Shown: positions 1-8,380 of the stretch, in pieces
How positions within the stretch are numbered: position 1 is the stretch's first letter
Layout of the letters: the number at the start of each line of letters is the position of its first letter
From: an uncultured Chloroflexota bacterium
GTDB lineage: Bacteria > Chloroflexota > Anaerolineae > UBA4142 > SHND01
Length of the DNA stretch: 37,032 nt
Assembly: GCA_937870825.1 (NCBI GenBank)
Contig: CALMZO010000343.1
Location: 1 to 37,032, forward strand
Direction of reading: 5' to 3'
Made by a program: the position numbers and the translations under genes
Notes under the pieces: generated by a model
What the model saw: the letters and a program-made list of their open reading frames with translations, nothing else
The model's database searches: none
Told to the model about the DNA's origin: nothing

Positions 1-2
1 CC

Positions 3-344
3 GAAAAACTTTCGCACGGTGAGCCGACTTGGTTCGTTCGCAACAAAGTGTACGTGATGTTCGCGAATAATCATCACGATGACGGACACATCGCAATATG
101 GCTGCCTGTGCCGTCGGGGATGCAAGATGTTTTAATTGCAAACCATCCCGAAATGTATTTCAAGCCGCCGTACGTTGGCGTGCGCGGTTGGGTTGGTATC
201 GAACTGGAAAATATCGGCGATGCGGATTTGAGATTTCACATTCAAACCGCATGGAGTTTGATTGCGCCGAAACGACTCACCGCGCGAGGGGCAAAGACCA
301 TTGTTTCCACGAAATCTTTGCGCAACAAGAAAGTGGAATCGTGA
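3..344 (+). CDS. YjbR/MmcQ-like protein, 5'-truncated
   Basis: The reading frame is open from the first bases of the window, so the gene begins upstream; 113 codons are present. The visible part has the hallmarks of the YjbR/MmcQ (CyaY-like fold) family: an HGEPTWFVR start, an [14 protein letters not shown] strand, then [14 protein letters not shown] and a final SLIAPKRL. These proteins are small, cytoplasmic and often annotated as DNA-binding, but their biochemical role is not settled. An internal GTG at 48 is an unlikely start because the conserved HGEPTWF block lies before it. The next gene on the same strand, an AlkC-type glycosylase, starts 175 bp downstream, so co-transcription is possible but not shown. 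Family call is fairly secure; function is open. Confidence 0.85.
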   Translation, partial: EKLSHGEPTWFVRNKVYVMFANNHHDDGHIAIWLPVPSGMQDVLIANHPEMYFKPPYVGVRGWVGIELENIGDADLRFHIQTAWSLIAPKRLTARGAKTIVSTKSLRNKKVES

Positions 345-519
345 ACCAGACGTGACAGGTTTTGCGATGTCGAGTGGTTGGATGCAGCGCATCCAATCCC
401 TCGCAGCATTGAGAAACTGGTCGCGTTATGAAACGAGTATCATCAAATTTTTTTTGACGCAGCGCGGCAGCGCGCCAGACGCATTGGGTGCGCATGTTCC
501 CGTCAAGGCATTGTAAAGT

Positions 520-1602
520 ATGTCAGAACGACTCAAAGATTTATTTTTCACCAGCGCGTCCATCGCCAAACTCGCCCAAGCAATCGAACGCGCCTATCCT
601 GCATTTGATGTGGCGCAGTTTCGTGCGCTGTTGTACGATGACGCGTGGGAGTCGAAAGAATTGATGGCGCGAATGCATCATACCGCCTATTGTCTCGGAC
701 AGACTTTGCCCGCGTACCCAAAAGCGCTGCAAATTTTGAAACGCGTCGCGCCGCACGTCTCAGGATTTGAAGGAATTATGTTCGCGGATTTCATTCAACA
801 ATTTGGACAAAACGATTGGAAGCGTTCGTTGCCCGCGCTCAAATTTTTTACGCGCTTTGGCAGCGCGGAATTTGCGATTCGTGCGTTCCTCGCGCAAGAC
901 TCCCAACGCGCGCTGGCATATTTGTACGCATGGGCGGAGGACAAAAACCATCACGTTCGGCGATTGGCGAGCGAAGGATGCCGCCCCCGTTTGCCGTGGG
1001 CGATGGCGCTGCCACAATTCAAGCACGACCCGCGCCCCCTCCTGCCCATTTTGGAACGGCTCAAGGACGATGAATCGGAATACGTTCGCAAGAGCGTGTC
1101 GAACAATTTGAATGATATTTCCAAAGACCATCCCGAACTTGTTTTGGAAATCGCGGAACGCTGGTACGGCAAAGCGGAGCGAACGGATTGGGTTGTGCGC
1201 CACGCGCTGCGCGGTCTTTTGAAAGCGCGCAACGCACGCGCGCTGGCATTGTTTGGCGTGAGCGACGCGAAACACATCGCGGTGAAAAATTTCGCGCTGG
1301 ACAAAACGCGCGTGCAGATTGGCGCGGGTTTTACATTTTCCTTCGCGCTGCGCGTGGGTGGCAAACAAGCCCGTTCCGCGCGTCTTGAATACGCGATTGA
1401 TTTTGTGCGCGGCAACGGCGGGTCTCACAAAAAGGTTTTTCAAATTGCCGAACGCGCATTCGCGCCGGGGCTGCACATGTTTCGCAAAAACCATTCCATG
1501 GTAAACCGCACCACGCGCAAACATTTTGCAGGCACACATCACATCGTGATTGTCGTCAACGGCAAAGAACGCGCGGGCGCAACGTTTGAGGTGGTGCCCT
1601 GA
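520..1602 (+). CDS. DNA alkylation repair protein, AlkC-type HEAT-like glycosylase
   Basis: A 360-aa protein matching the AlkC branch of the HEAT-like-repeat DNA glycosylases, which excise positively charged N-alkylated bases such as 3-methyladenine and 3-methylcytosine. The N-terminal two thirds are helical repeats; the segment ASEGCRPRLPWAMAL followed by ESEYVRKSVSNNLNDISKDHP is typical of AlkC. The last ~110 residues look like a beta-rich Ig-like domain (VQIGAGFTFSFALRV to the end), as in the longer AlkC variants. The ATG at 520 has only a weak purine stretch upstream (aaag). The gene converges with the glycosyltransferase at 1643; a hairpin at 1617-1641 separates them. The family call rests on motif recall; substrate range is inferred. 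Confidence 0.88.
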   Translation: MSERLKDLFFTSASIAKLAQAIERAYPAFDVAQFRALLYDDAWESKELMARMHHTAYCLGQTLPAYPKALQILKRVAPHVSGFEGIMFADFIQQFGQNDWKRSLPALKFFTRFGSAEFAIRAFLAQDSQRALAYLYAWAEDKNHHVRRLASEGCRPRLPWAMALPQFKHDPRPLLPILERLKDDESEYVRKSVSNNLNDISKDHPELVLEIAERWYGKAERTDWVVRHALRGLLKARNARALALFGVSDAKHIAVKNFALDKTRVQIGAGFTFSFALRVGGKQARSARLEYAIDFVRGNGGSHKKVFQIAERAFAPGLHMFRKNHSMVNRTTRKHFAGTHHIVIVVNGKERAGATFEVVP

Positions 1603-1616
1603 GGGTTGCCAAACAA

Positions 1617-1641
1617 AATCGCTGGCGAAACGCCGGCGATT
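1617..1641. terminator. Bidirectional hairpin between convergent genes
   Basis: An 11-bp stem (aatcgctggcg / cgccggcgatt, one G-T pair) with an AAA loop lies between the convergent AlkC and glycosyltransferase genes. Flanking T-rich tracts are short on both sides, so it would be a moderate terminator. It overlaps no reading frame. Confidence 0.55.
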
Positions 1642-1642
1642 C

Positions 1643-2896
1643 TTATTTCAACACATCCTGATACAACTCGACCATTCGCTCCCCGATATTCCACCACGAA
1701 TACTCTTGCGCTTCTTCGATGCCTTTTTGGCCCATCGCGTTTCGCAATTTCGGATTTCGCAAAAGCAACGAAATTTTTTCGGCGAATAATTTTTCATCGC
1801 CTTCGGGTATGAGGAAACCGGTCTCGCCATCGCGTATCAAGTACGACAATCCGCCAACGTCCGAGGCAACAACCGGCGTGCCGCACGCCATCGCTTCGAG
1901 CGCGGCGAGTCCGAAGGACTCGTAACGCGACGGCATCACCACCGCGTCGGCGGCGGAATAATAAAACGGCAGTGATGCTTGCGCGCGTCCGCCGAGAAAC
2001 GTCACAATGTCGCCGATGCCCAGTTCTTGTTTCAATGTTTGCAAACGTTTGAGTTCGGAATCGGGGTCAAGGTCGTCGTCCAAGTCGCCGCCGATGAGAC
2101 ACACGCACATGCGCGTTCGCAAAGTTGGGTCTTGCTCTACGACGCGTTTCATCGCGCGGAACCAGGTATCCAAACCTTTCACCGGGTCAATGCGTCCGAC
2201 AAACAAGACTGTTTTGTCATCGTACGAACCAATCCATTCACGCGCGCGCGCGTTGGGAATCGGATGAAATAAATTTGTATCCACGCCGGGCGGAATGACC
2301 ACGATGCGCGGTGACGGAGCGTGACACAAGTCCAACATCTGTGCGCGGTCATGCGGTGTGGACGCGACTACACGCGCCACGCTTTGCATGAGATTGCATT
2401 CCGAAAGGATGCGCGCGTCCGTTTCCGCTTCGCTCGCAGTGCGCGCCACGCGATTTTTCATTGCGCCGAGCGTGTGAAACATTTGCACAATCGGCGCGCG
2501 CAATCCCATCGTCTGCAAACATTGTGCCGTAATTCCGCTCAACCAATAGTGCGCGTGGAAAATGTCGTACGCGATATTTTCGCGCGCGGCAAATTCGCGA
2601 ATGCCCTCCGCGAACGGCGCGGTGTATTCAATGAGTTTGTGTTTGGAGACCGGCGCGCGCGGTCCGGCAGTGATATTGACGACGCGCGCATTTTCGACGC
2701 CGATGGACCGGGTGTCCAGATACGGCGCGTTCGCATCGCTCGCACGCGTAAAAATATCAATCGCAATCCCGCGCACCGCGAGCGCGCGCGTCAATTCGCG
2801 GACATACACATTCATCCCGCCGGTCTCTTTACCGCCAAGACGCGCGACGGGCGATGTGTGCATCGAAAGCATGGCAACACGTTTGGGTGGCATCAT
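1643..2896 (-). CDS. Glycosyltransferase family 4 (GT-B fold, MshA/sucrose-phosphate-synthase-like)
   Basis: A 417-aa GT-B retaining glycosyltransferase that would transfer a sugar from a nucleotide donor in the cytoplasm. The N-terminal glycine-rich acceptor-side loop is GGKETGGMNVYVREL (residues 21-35). The central linker has the PPGVDTNLFHP motif and VLFVGRIDPVKGLD. The donor-binding EX7E motif is E326-E334 in ESFGLAALEAMACGTPVV. This subset includes mycothiol MshA and sucrose-phosphate synthases; automatic pipelines often name such proteins MshA, but nothing else in the window supports mycothiol synthesis, so the acceptor is unknown. Two consecutive ATG codons occur at the start. The gene is alone, convergent with AlkC and upstream (in its direction) of nothing related. 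Confidence 0.9.
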   Translation of the reverse strand: MMPPKRVAMLSMHTSPVARLGGKETGGMNVYVRELTRALAVRGIAIDIFTRASDANAPYLDTRSIGVENARVVNITAGPRAPVSKHKLIEYTAPFAEGIREFAARENIAYDIFHAHYWLSGITAQCLQTMGLRAPIVQMFHTLGAMKNRVARTASEAETDARILSECNLMQSVARVVASTPHDRAQMLDLCHAPSPRIVVIPPGVDTNLFHPIPNARAREWIGSYDDKTVLFVGRIDPVKGLDTWFRAMKRVVEQDPTLRTRMCVCLIGGDLDDDLDPDSELKRLQTLKQELGIGDIVTFLGGRAQASLPFYYSAADAVVMPSRYESFGLAALEAMACGTPVVASDVGGLSYLIRDGETGFLIPEGDEKLFAEKISLLLRNPKLRNAMGQKGIEEAQEYSWWNIGERMVELYQDVLK

Positions 2897-2944
2897 TGCT
2901 GTTAGAAAGAATCGTACTCGTATATCTTACGTTTGTGCAGGACG

Positions 2945-3343
2945 TTAGGGCGCTTGGGTTTGCTGCAAGAATGGTGTCTCGGAGACCGACGGCGTTACAG
3001 TTACGGGCGTGCCATTCGGGTCAAAAATCGTTAACGGCGTTTCGGTTGGGGGCGCGCGTGTGGGAATGGGCGCCTGGGTTGGTGTTGCCGGCAAAGTGCT
3101 GTTCGGCAAAGCGATGGTTGGAGGAACAGTTGGTGGGGCAAAGGTGGGGCGCGGCGCCGTGGTGGGGAGAACAAATACCACCGTCGCAGCGGCAGGTCTG
3201 CTCACGAACAGGGGGCGCGTAAAATAGCTGGCGACTCCCAAACCGTACAGACAAAGTGTCACAACAAGCACAATTCCCGCGCATCCTGCCGCCCACTGCC
3301 CGCGCGGCGAGCGCGTGCTGAACCAATGTTGAAAACGCGTCAT
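2945..3343 (-). CDS. Membrane-anchored Pro/Thr-rich protein, function unknown
   Basis: A 132-aa protein with a short basic N-terminus (MTRFQHWFSTRSPRGQ), one hydrophobic segment at about residues 17-40 and then an extracellular tail of about 80 residues dominated by Pro, Thr, Ala and Val (APPTVPPTIALPNSTLPATP). There is no lipobox Cys, so the N-terminal helix is probably a permanent anchor. Such PT-rich stalks are common spacers on the surface of Chloroflexota cells. No catalytic domain is present. Stop codon and codon use look normal; the opposite strand has low-complexity open frames that are shadows. Function is not recognised. Confidence 0.6.
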   Translation of the reverse strand: MTRFQHWFSTRSPRGQWAAGCAGIVLVVTLCLYGLGVASYFTRPLFVSRPAAATVVFVLPTTAPRPTFAPPTVPPTIALPNSTLPATPTQAPIPTRAPPTETPLTIFDPNGTPVTVTPSVSETPFLQQTQAP

Positions 3344-3378
3344 GGAAAGAAACGCGCGCGATTATAGGAGCGATGGTA

Positions 3379-3420
3379 CGAAATGGCAAGCAATGAAATG
3401 CAAGCATTGCGCCATGCCAA
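3379..3420. repeat. Possible 7-nt-period element (weak)
   Basis: The heptamer gcaagca occurs twice exactly 14 nt apart (3386 and 3400), with atggc ... gccat flanking as a loose inverted repeat. It resembles, weakly, the stronger 7-nt-period arrays elsewhere in the window and lies in the intergenic space upstream of the Pro/Thr-rich protein. Confidence 0.35.
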
Positions 3421-3435
3421 CGCCGGCTTAAAATC

Positions 3436-3463
3436 AAAAAAGACCGGATCGTTCGATCCGGTC
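3436..3463 (-). terminator. Rho-independent terminator of the SRPBCC gene
   Basis: A perfect 10-bp inverted repeat (gaccggatcg / cgatccggtc, 3442-3451 and 3454-3463) is followed on the minus strand by six T residues. It lies 7 bp past the stop codon of the minus-strand gene at 3471. Confidence 0.88.
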
Positions 3464-3470
3464 TCGCAGG

Positions 3471-3944
3471 TTAGCCCTTTGCCGTGACATGTTCGTTTTC
3501 GATTTCGCCGCGCCACGCGCCGGTTTCTTGCCCGCGCGCTTCGATAAATTCTTTAAAGCGCGTGAGGTCGCCTTCGACGCGTCCGCCGACAATTCCGAGC
3601 CACGCACCCACATTTTCCACAAGGCCCTCCGGATTGTATCCCATCTTGACATTCACGCGAGTGCGATTTGCTCTGAGGGGTTGAAACGTAATCTCTCCGC
3701 TGTTTTCAGAGCCGCTTGTGCTGCGCCAGCTGATTCGTTTGTCCGGTTCTTGCTCTTGAATCACCGCATTCCATTCTTCCACTTTGCCATAGATGTTGGC
3801 GCGCCAGTGCAAATCTTTGTCGCCCATCTGTTTGACCAATTCGACGCCCTCCATAAAGCGCGGGAACTCTTCGAATTGTGTCCACTGGTTATACGCAGTT
3901 TGAACAGGAACATTCACTTCGACTGATTTTTCTACATATTTCAT
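3471..3944 (-). CDS. SRPBCC family protein (polyketide cyclase/dehydrase type)
   Basis: A 157-aa START/Bet v1-like protein. The N-terminus KYVEKSVEVNVPVQTAYNQWTQ and the following FPRFMEGVELVKQ are characteristic of bacterial cyclase/dehydrase-type SRPBCC proteins, which form a hydrophobic pocket for lipids or other small ligands. The middle has the expected RISWRSTSGSENSGEITF strand pair. The C-terminal helix carries GRVEGDLTRFKEFIEARG, then a charged tail. Stress-related proteins of this type are common in environmental bacteria; the ligand is unknown. A strong Shine-Dalgarno sequence (ggaggt) precedes the ATG at 3944. The gene is monocistronic, with its own terminator at 3436-3463, and is divergent from the HD-GYP gene at 4121. 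Confidence 0.9.
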   Translation of the reverse strand: MKYVEKSVEVNVPVQTAYNQWTQFEEFPRFMEGVELVKQMGDKDLHWRANIYGKVEEWNAVIQEQEPDKRISWRSTSGSENSGEITFQPLRANRTRVNVKMGYNPEGLVENVGAWLGIVGGRVEGDLTRFKEFIEARGQETGAWRGEIENEHVTAKG

Positions 3945-4063
3945 AGTACCTCCGATACCTTTCCAAGGGTCAACGTTGTAAATTCAAAATACCGTGTTTC
4001 GTGTGGCATGTACTAAAAAACGATTTGGACCGAGTCGCGTTACGCTGAAAATCCGGTTCCATC

Positions 4064-4093
4064 TTGTCATGTGTTCCGAAATCGTAGTATCAT
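4064..4093 (+). promoter_or_regulatory. Sigma70-type promoter of the HD-GYP gene
   Basis: TTGTCA (4064-4069) and TATCAT (4088-4093) are separated by 18 nt and end 27 nt before the ATG at 4121. Assigned by eye. Confidence 0.5.
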
Positions 4094-4120
4094 TACAGAC
4101 ACAGCCAACGAGCGACTAGA

Positions 4121-5218
4121 ATGTCAATCCTCCACCGCACTACCGCGCTTCAGGATTTCGACCCCCTCGCCCATCTGCGCGCAGTTCCATTTTTTGCGAA
4201 ATTGCCTGATGGCACGTTGACGCGGCTCGTCGCGCGCTGTCCCATCCAAAATGTTCCGCCGGAACGGGTCCTGTTCCGGGAGGGGCAGGCGGGCGATGCA
4301 CTGTATGTAATCTTGCGCGGGCAGGTCGAAATTGTGCAAACGCTTGAGGGCACGCCGGTGCATTTGTCCACCTTTCACGAGGGCGAATACTTTGGCGAAA
4401 TGGCGCTGCTCGACGATGCGACGCGCAGCGCGACGGCGCGCACGTTGACGGATACCGTTCTGCTTCAGGTTCGCAAACCCGATTTTCTTGACCTCTTGCG
4501 CGAGCATCCATCGCTCTTTACCGACGCGGCGCGCGTTTTGAGTTTGCGTTTGCGCGAGACAAATCATCAGCGTCTTGCGGACCTGACGCGCGAAAAACAC
4601 GAACTCGAAGAATCCAACCGGCGTTTGCGCGCGAATTATGAAACGACCTTGGAAGGATTGTCCGCTGCGCTCGACTTGCGCGACCAAGCCACCCAAGGAC
4701 ATTCCAAACGCGTCAGCCTCTATACGCTGTTGATTGCGAAAGCGTTCGACGTACCGCCCGCCCAACATGACGCACTGCGTCATGGCGCGTTGCTGCATGA
4801 CATTGGCAAAATTGGCGTGTCCGATGCAATTCTCCGCAAGACGGACACGCTCACGCTGACCGAATGGGCAGAAATGAAAAAGCACCCCGAATGGGGCGCG
4901 GCGATTATTGAAAAAATAGAATTTCTGCGCGACGCGCGCGATATCGTCATCGCGCACCACGAAAAATTTGACGGCACCGGTTATCCGCGCGGTCTGCGCG
5001 GCGCAGTGATTCCGCTGGGCGCGCGCATCTTTGCCATTGCGGATGTCTTTGACGCGCTCACCACGTTTCGTCCGTATCGAATGCCGTCATCGCCGCAAGA
5101 TGCCTTGACAGTCATCCGCGCGGGTGCCGGCATTCATTTCGACCCCGCGCTTGTTCCCGCGTTTGAACAGGCGCTGCCGGAAATGATTCAAATCCTCCGC
5201 GAATCATTCGTCGAATAG
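4121..5218 (+). CDS. Cyclic-nucleotide-binding domain / HD-GYP phosphodiesterase
   Basis: A 365-aa two-domain signalling protein. Residues ~20-140 form a cNMP-binding beta-barrel of the CRP type (FREGQAGDALYVILRGQVEI; phosphate-binding-cassette-like GEMALLDDATRSATA at 92-106). A short coiled linker (~145-175) leads to an HD-GYP domain: HD at 226-227 in GALLHDIGKIGV, then HH at 279-280 and the GYP motif at 287-289 (HHEKFDGTGYPRGL). HD-GYP domains hydrolyse cyclic di-GMP to pGpG or GMP. The layout suggests cAMP- or cGMP-controlled turnover of c-di-GMP in the cytoplasm; this coupling is an inference. All metal ligands expected for an active enzyme appear present. A 17-bp dispersed palindrome encodes residues 216-221. 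Confidence 0.93.
   Translation: MSILHRTTALQDFDPLAHLRAVPFFAKLPDGTLTRLVARCPIQNVPPERVLFREGQAGDALYVILRGQVEIVQTLEGTPVHLSTFHEGEYFGEMALLDDATRSATARTLTDTVLLQVRKPDFLDLLREHPSLFTDAARVLSLRLRETNHQRLADLTREKHELEESNRRLRANYETTLEGLSAALDLRDQATQGHSKRVSLYTLLIAKAFDVPPAQHDALRHGALLHDIGKIGVSDAILRKTDTLTLTEWAEMKKHPEWGAAIIEKIEFLRDARDIVIAHHEKFDGTGYPRGLRGAVIPLGARIFAIADVFDALTTFRPYRMPSSPQDALTVIRAGAGIHFDPALVPAFEQALPEMIQILRESFVE
4767..4783. repeat. 17-bp palindrome ATGACGCAcTGCGTCAT, copy 1
   Basis: A perfect palindrome with a one-base centre, inside the HD-GYP gene and read as His-Asp-Ala-Leu-Arg-His. Identical copies occur at 13102 and 13457 in another gene, in different translation contexts. Confidence 0.8.
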
Positions 5219-5609
5219 GAATTTTGCAAGACATGACCTTTGCCATGCCGAGTTGGTACGCGTATGCCCTTGCTGCGTGGGCAAAAGAGCGTATTTTGGG
5301 CGGGGCGGCGCAAAGCTTGCGTGTAGGCGAAACACTGACACGGCGTAGGTCAAAATTTGACAAGATGCTCCCAATCGGTAAAATCGCCTGCGGTTGTTCC
5401 CAAGCACGTCCCACTTTTGCAGCCCCGTTGTTCGCCCACAGTTCTCCCCAATGCTTTTTCGGAACGCTTGACCTCTTTTAGGTAAACTTTCCCTATATCA
5501 GCAAGGTTAGACCCAAGCAATGTCACCGCATTGGTGCGGCAAGTGGTTTTACTTGGTCGCGCTTGGCAGGGTCTTGCTTTGCTGAAAGAGTTGGAGATAG
5601 TGTCCCGCA
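5219..5609. other. 391-bp stretch without a credible gene
   Basis: No frame on either strand shows a recognisable domain, and there is no clear ribosome site. The longest frame is on the minus strand (5350-5811) but it runs into the LysM/M23 gene and reads as low-complexity basic sequence. The text is less rich in gcgcgc strings than its surroundings. It may be a dispersed repeat, a decayed gene or an RNA leader; nothing decisive is visible. Confidence 0.4.
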
Positions 5610-7352
5610 ATGCAAGTCCGCCCGTTTCGTTTGTGCGCGTTCTTTCTCTTCCTGACGTTGATTTCTTGCAGCCAGATTTCATTGCCGTCCATTTCGATTG
5701 CGCCCAATCAAGAACCTTCGCGTGTCTCGAAAAAATCAACCCCTTTGCCCAACCCCGCGAACGAATTGCCATCTGATATTTCCGGCGATGGCCAAGCCGC
5801 GCTTGGTCCACTAAACCCTGAGGGCAACGAGCTTCCGCCCGAAAGCACGCAGCCGTCCGCCGAACAAGTGACTGTCGAATCGAAAACGGTCACGGTCACT
5901 TATGTTGTGCGCCGTGGTGATACCCTGCAACTCATTGCGAGTCGCGCAGGGATGACCGTTCAACAGCTTGCGCGGCTGAACGGTATCAAAAACATCAACC
6001 GCATTTCGGCGGGCCAGGTTCTCAAACTTGGAAGCAAGGTCGAATCGCGGCGCATCGTCACGCATCCGGGACCTTCTGAATTTCTATTGCCTGACAGCGA
6101 AATTTTGTACAGCCCCGCGTACAAAGATTTCAATGTGCAAAGCATCGCGGAAAATTCCGGCGGCTACCTGTTGCAATATCGTGAGAATGTGGAAGGGCGC
6201 ATGTTGACGGGACCGCAAATCGTTCAGTTGATTTCGGAACGTTTCAGTGTCGGTCCGCGCGTACTGCTGACGATTCTCGAGTTGCGAAGTGGCTGGCTCA
6301 CCGGAAATGCGCCCGATGCCGCGCGCAATGCCTATCCGATGGGGTATCGGCAAGCCGGTTGGGAAGGCTTGTATCGCCAACTCTTTTGGGCCGCCGAACG
6401 CTTGAACGCAGCATACTATCTCTATCAGCGGGACGAACTGCAAACGCTATTGCTGTTCGATGGCGACCGGATTCGGCTCGCGCCGGGTCTGAACGCCGGC
6501 ACGGTAGCCGTGCAGAATTTATTTTCGCGTTCGAGTTCCTGGGGCACGTTCAACGAACAAATTACCAACGGCGATTTTTTGGCGACCTACAAATGGCTCT
6601 TTGGCAGTCCCGAGCAGTTTGCTCTAGAGGAAATTGTTCCCGCGAATTTGCAGCAGCCTGCGTTTCGTCTGCCGTGGCAGGATGGGCAAACGTGGTGGTT
6701 CACCGGTGGTCCGCACAACGCGTGGGCGCCGGGCAGTGAATGGGCAGCAGTTGACTTTGCGCCGAGTTCGACGCGCGGCACCTGTCGCGTCGCAAGCGAA
6801 TGGGTCGTCGCCGTTGCGCCCGGGCGAGTGATTGCGTCAGACATCGGGCGCGTCATTGTGGACATGGACGGCGATGGTTTTCAAGGGACGGGATGGGGGT
6901 TGATGTACATGCACGTCGCCGCCAAAGACCGCGTACCGGTCGGAACCATTTTGAACACCGGTGACCGTATCGGGCATCCTTCATGCGAAGGCGGCTATTC
7001 AACCGGCACGCATCTCCACTTTGCGCGGATGTATAATGGCGCATGGATTCGCACAGACGACGCGCGCGCGCCGTTGAATTTGAACGGCTGGATGTACAAG
7101 TCTACCGACGTCCATTATGACGGCTATGCGGTGAACGGAAACGAACTGCGCGAAGCGTGCGGTTGTCGCGATGAAACCAAAAATGGAATTCGCGCAGTGC
7201 CGCTGCAGTATGTTGAAAATGTACCGGCACTCGGCGTTACCGCAAACGTCAGCGCGTCCGAACAACCGAATGCGCCTGCCGCGAATCCTGCCGTCGGTGG
7301 CGCAAACCCCAAACCGAAACCAGCGCCACAACCAAGCCAGACCCAGCCATAA
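5610..7352 (+). CDS. LysM/M23 cell-wall metallopeptidase lipoprotein
   Basis: A 580-aa secreted protein. Residues 1-20 form a lipoprotein signal ending LTLISC, with C20 as the predicted acylated residue. A Pro-rich spacer follows, then one LysM domain at ~97-140 (YVVRRGDTLQLIASRAGMT), which binds peptidoglycan. Residues ~150-345 are an unassigned region. The C-terminal M23-like domain (~350-510) has the zinc-ligand pattern of LytM/lysostaphin-type endopeptidases: H369, D382 in WAAVDFAPS and HLH at 468-470. The tail is Pro/Ala-rich. The expected role is cleavage or sensing of wall cross-links outside the membrane. Unusually, WAAVDF replaces the common HxGxD arrangement with a longer H-to-D gap, so activity is likely but not certain. 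Confidence 0.88.
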   Translation: MQVRPFRLCAFFLFLTLISCSQISLPSISIAPNQEPSRVSKKSTPLPNPANELPSDISGDGQAALGPLNPEGNELPPESTQPSAEQVTVESKTVTVTYVVRRGDTLQLIASRAGMTVQQLARLNGIKNINRISAGQVLKLGSKVESRRIVTHPGPSEFLLPDSEILYSPAYKDFNVQSIAENSGGYLLQYRENVEGRMLTGPQIVQLISERFSVGPRVLLTILELRSGWLTGNAPDAARNAYPMGYRQAGWEGLYRQLFWAAERLNAAYYLYQRDELQTLLLFDGDRIRLAPGLNAGTVAVQNLFSRSSSWGTFNEQITNGDFLATYKWLFGSPEQFALEEIVPANLQQPAFRLPWQDGQTWWFTGGPHNAWAPGSEWAAVDFAPSSTRGTCRVASEWVVAVAPGRVIASDIGRVIVDMDGDGFQGTGWGLMYMHVAAKDRVPVGTILNTGDRIGHPSCEGGYSTGTHLHFARMYNGAWIRTDDARAPLNLNGWMYKSTDVHYDGYAVNGNELREACGCRDETKNGIRAVPLQYVENVPALGVTANVSASEQPNAPAANPAVGGANPKPKPAPQPSQTQP

Positions 7353-7354
7353 CC

Positions 7355-7386
7355 AAAGGGCGTGACGAAATTTCGTCACGCCCTTT
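7355..7386. terminator. Perfect palindromic bidirectional terminator
   Basis: A 16-bp perfect inverted repeat (arms 7355-7370 and 7371-7386) begins two bases after the M23 stop and ends in TTTT. The minus-strand methyltransferase stop (7376-7378) lies inside it, so one palindrome serves both convergent genes. Confidence 0.85.
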
Positions 7387-8251
7387 TCATTTCCCAAATC
7401 CCATCCCTCTGAAAAAATTCCGCGCCGCACGCACCACATTGCATCGTCGTACCCCTCACCTCTATTTTTTCTGCGCCGCATTGCACACAGCGCCACAGCT
7501 TTTCATTCAGCCGCGCGTCGCCGCGTTTCGCCGATTCAGTTAAATAAAAAATGCTCGGCGTGATTTCGAGATTCGAGATTGGAGATTGGAGAGCGGCGTC
7601 GAGAGAGCAAAGGAGCGCGGACGGGATGATGCGTTTCAATGCGCCCACGCGAAAAATGGAAACGCCGCGCGTCGCGCGAATTTCAAAATCAACGCGCTGC
7701 AAATGTTCGCGAATGTACGCGGGATGATAATCAAAATTCAATTTCACAAATTCGTACGGTTCGAGTGAATAGGGATTTATTCCGTTATTTTTGCCAAGAT
7801 GAAATTTCACCAATGCTTTCAAATGCCGCTTGTTGGCGAAATCGGTCACGTACGTTCCGTGCGGACGCACCGCGCGCGAGATTTCTGCAAACGCGTTCGG
7901 AATGTTGGCAACGTGATGGAGGACGCGCACGGTGAGCGCGGTATCGAGCGCGTTGTCTGCGAACGGCAAATTGTACAAGTCCGCCGCGACAAAAATAAAT
8001 CGCGCGTCATTCCCCAAACGTTCGCGCGCATCCTTTAACATCGAGCGCGCGTAATCCAACAAAATCACCTGCTCGTACCCGCGATACAAATCGGCAAGCC
8101 GCCCGAACCCCGCGCCGATTTCGACCAAACGTTTGCCGCGCGGCGGCAGCAGCGCGTTCAACGCGACGCGTTCCACCGCGTCTTCATATTCGCGTCCGCG
8201 CCAAAATTCCTCGCGCCAGCGCGAACCTTCGTAATCCATGATAGGCGTCAT
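7376..8251 (-). CDS. Class I SAM-dependent methyltransferase with C-terminal zinc ribbon
   Basis: A 291-aa protein if started at the ATG at 8251 (MTPIMDYEGSRW). The N-terminal Rossmann domain has motif I LVEIGAGFGR, the acidic end of strand 2 (LLDYA), motif AADLYNLPFADNALD and VLHHVANI, all typical of the Methyltransf_11 group. The last ~35 residues hold two CxxC pairs (CVQCG, CGACG), a Trm112-like or rubredoxin-like zinc ribbon that often closes such enzymes. The substrate is unknown. The frame stays open upstream to 8320, but those 23 codons are atypical and overlap the parS-like site and a repeat, so the later start is preferred. A 7-nt-period array (7567-7594) is translated within residues ~220-229, between the two domains. 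Confidence 0.85.
   Translation of the reverse strand: MTPIMDYEGSRWREEFWRGREYEDAVERVALNALLPPRGKRLVEIGAGFGRLADLYRGYEQVILLDYARSMLKDARERLGNDARFIFVAADLYNLPFADNALDTALTVRVLHHVANIPNAFAEISRAVRPHGTYVTDFANKRHLKALVKFHLGKNNGINPYSLEPYEFVKLNFDYHPAYIREHLQRVDFEIRATRGVSIFRVGALKRIIPSALLCSLDAALQSPISNLEITPSIFYLTESAKRGDARLNEKLWRCVQCGAEKIEVRGTTMQCGACGAEFFQRDGIWEMKRA
7567..7594. repeat. 7-nt-period array inside the methyltransferase gene
   Basis: Four consecutive heptamers, cgagatt twice, then ggagatt and ggagagc, occupy the linker between the methyltransferase fold and its zinc ribbon. The period is 7 nt, not a codon multiple, so the translation does not repeat. Confidence 0.75.
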
Positions 8252-8278
8252 AGAACTCTTGTTCCGAACATTTGTTGC

Positions 8279-8294
8279 AGTGTCACGTGAAACG
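8279..8294. promoter_or_regulatory. parS-like ParB-binding site
   Basis: The 16-mer agtgtcacgtgaaacg matches the bacterial parS consensus (TGTTTCACGTGAAACA) at 13 of 16 positions, with an intact TCACGTGAAAC core. It lies upstream of the methyltransferase and about 3 kb from parB, within the distance common for chromosomal parS sites. ParB binding is inferred. Confidence 0.6.
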
Positions 8295-8315
8295 TCCGGG
8301 CAGCGTTGAGTCGAA

Positions 8316-8380
8316 AGCATTGAGCATTGGGCAACGTGTATGGAATTTTACTCTATGCTCAATGCTCGTGACTCGCTACT
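8316..8380. repeat. 7-nt-period inverted-repeat element between VWA and methyltransferase genes
   Basis: Heptamers gcattga, gcattgg (8317-8330) and ctatgct, caatgct (8353-8366) form a perfect 12-bp inverted repeat (8316-8327 / 8355-8366). The VWA-gene stop codon (8376-8378) lies in its outer flank. Confidence 0.75.

Noticed and set aside
760-1542. Minus-strand open frame inside the AlkC-type gene
   Set aside because: Antisense shadow of a gene with clear motifs; no ribosome site and no recognisable family.
5350-5811. Minus-strand frame of 153 codons
   Set aside because: Overlaps the signal peptide of the LysM/M23 gene, has no domain or start signal. Kept only as part of the unexplained 391-bp stretch.
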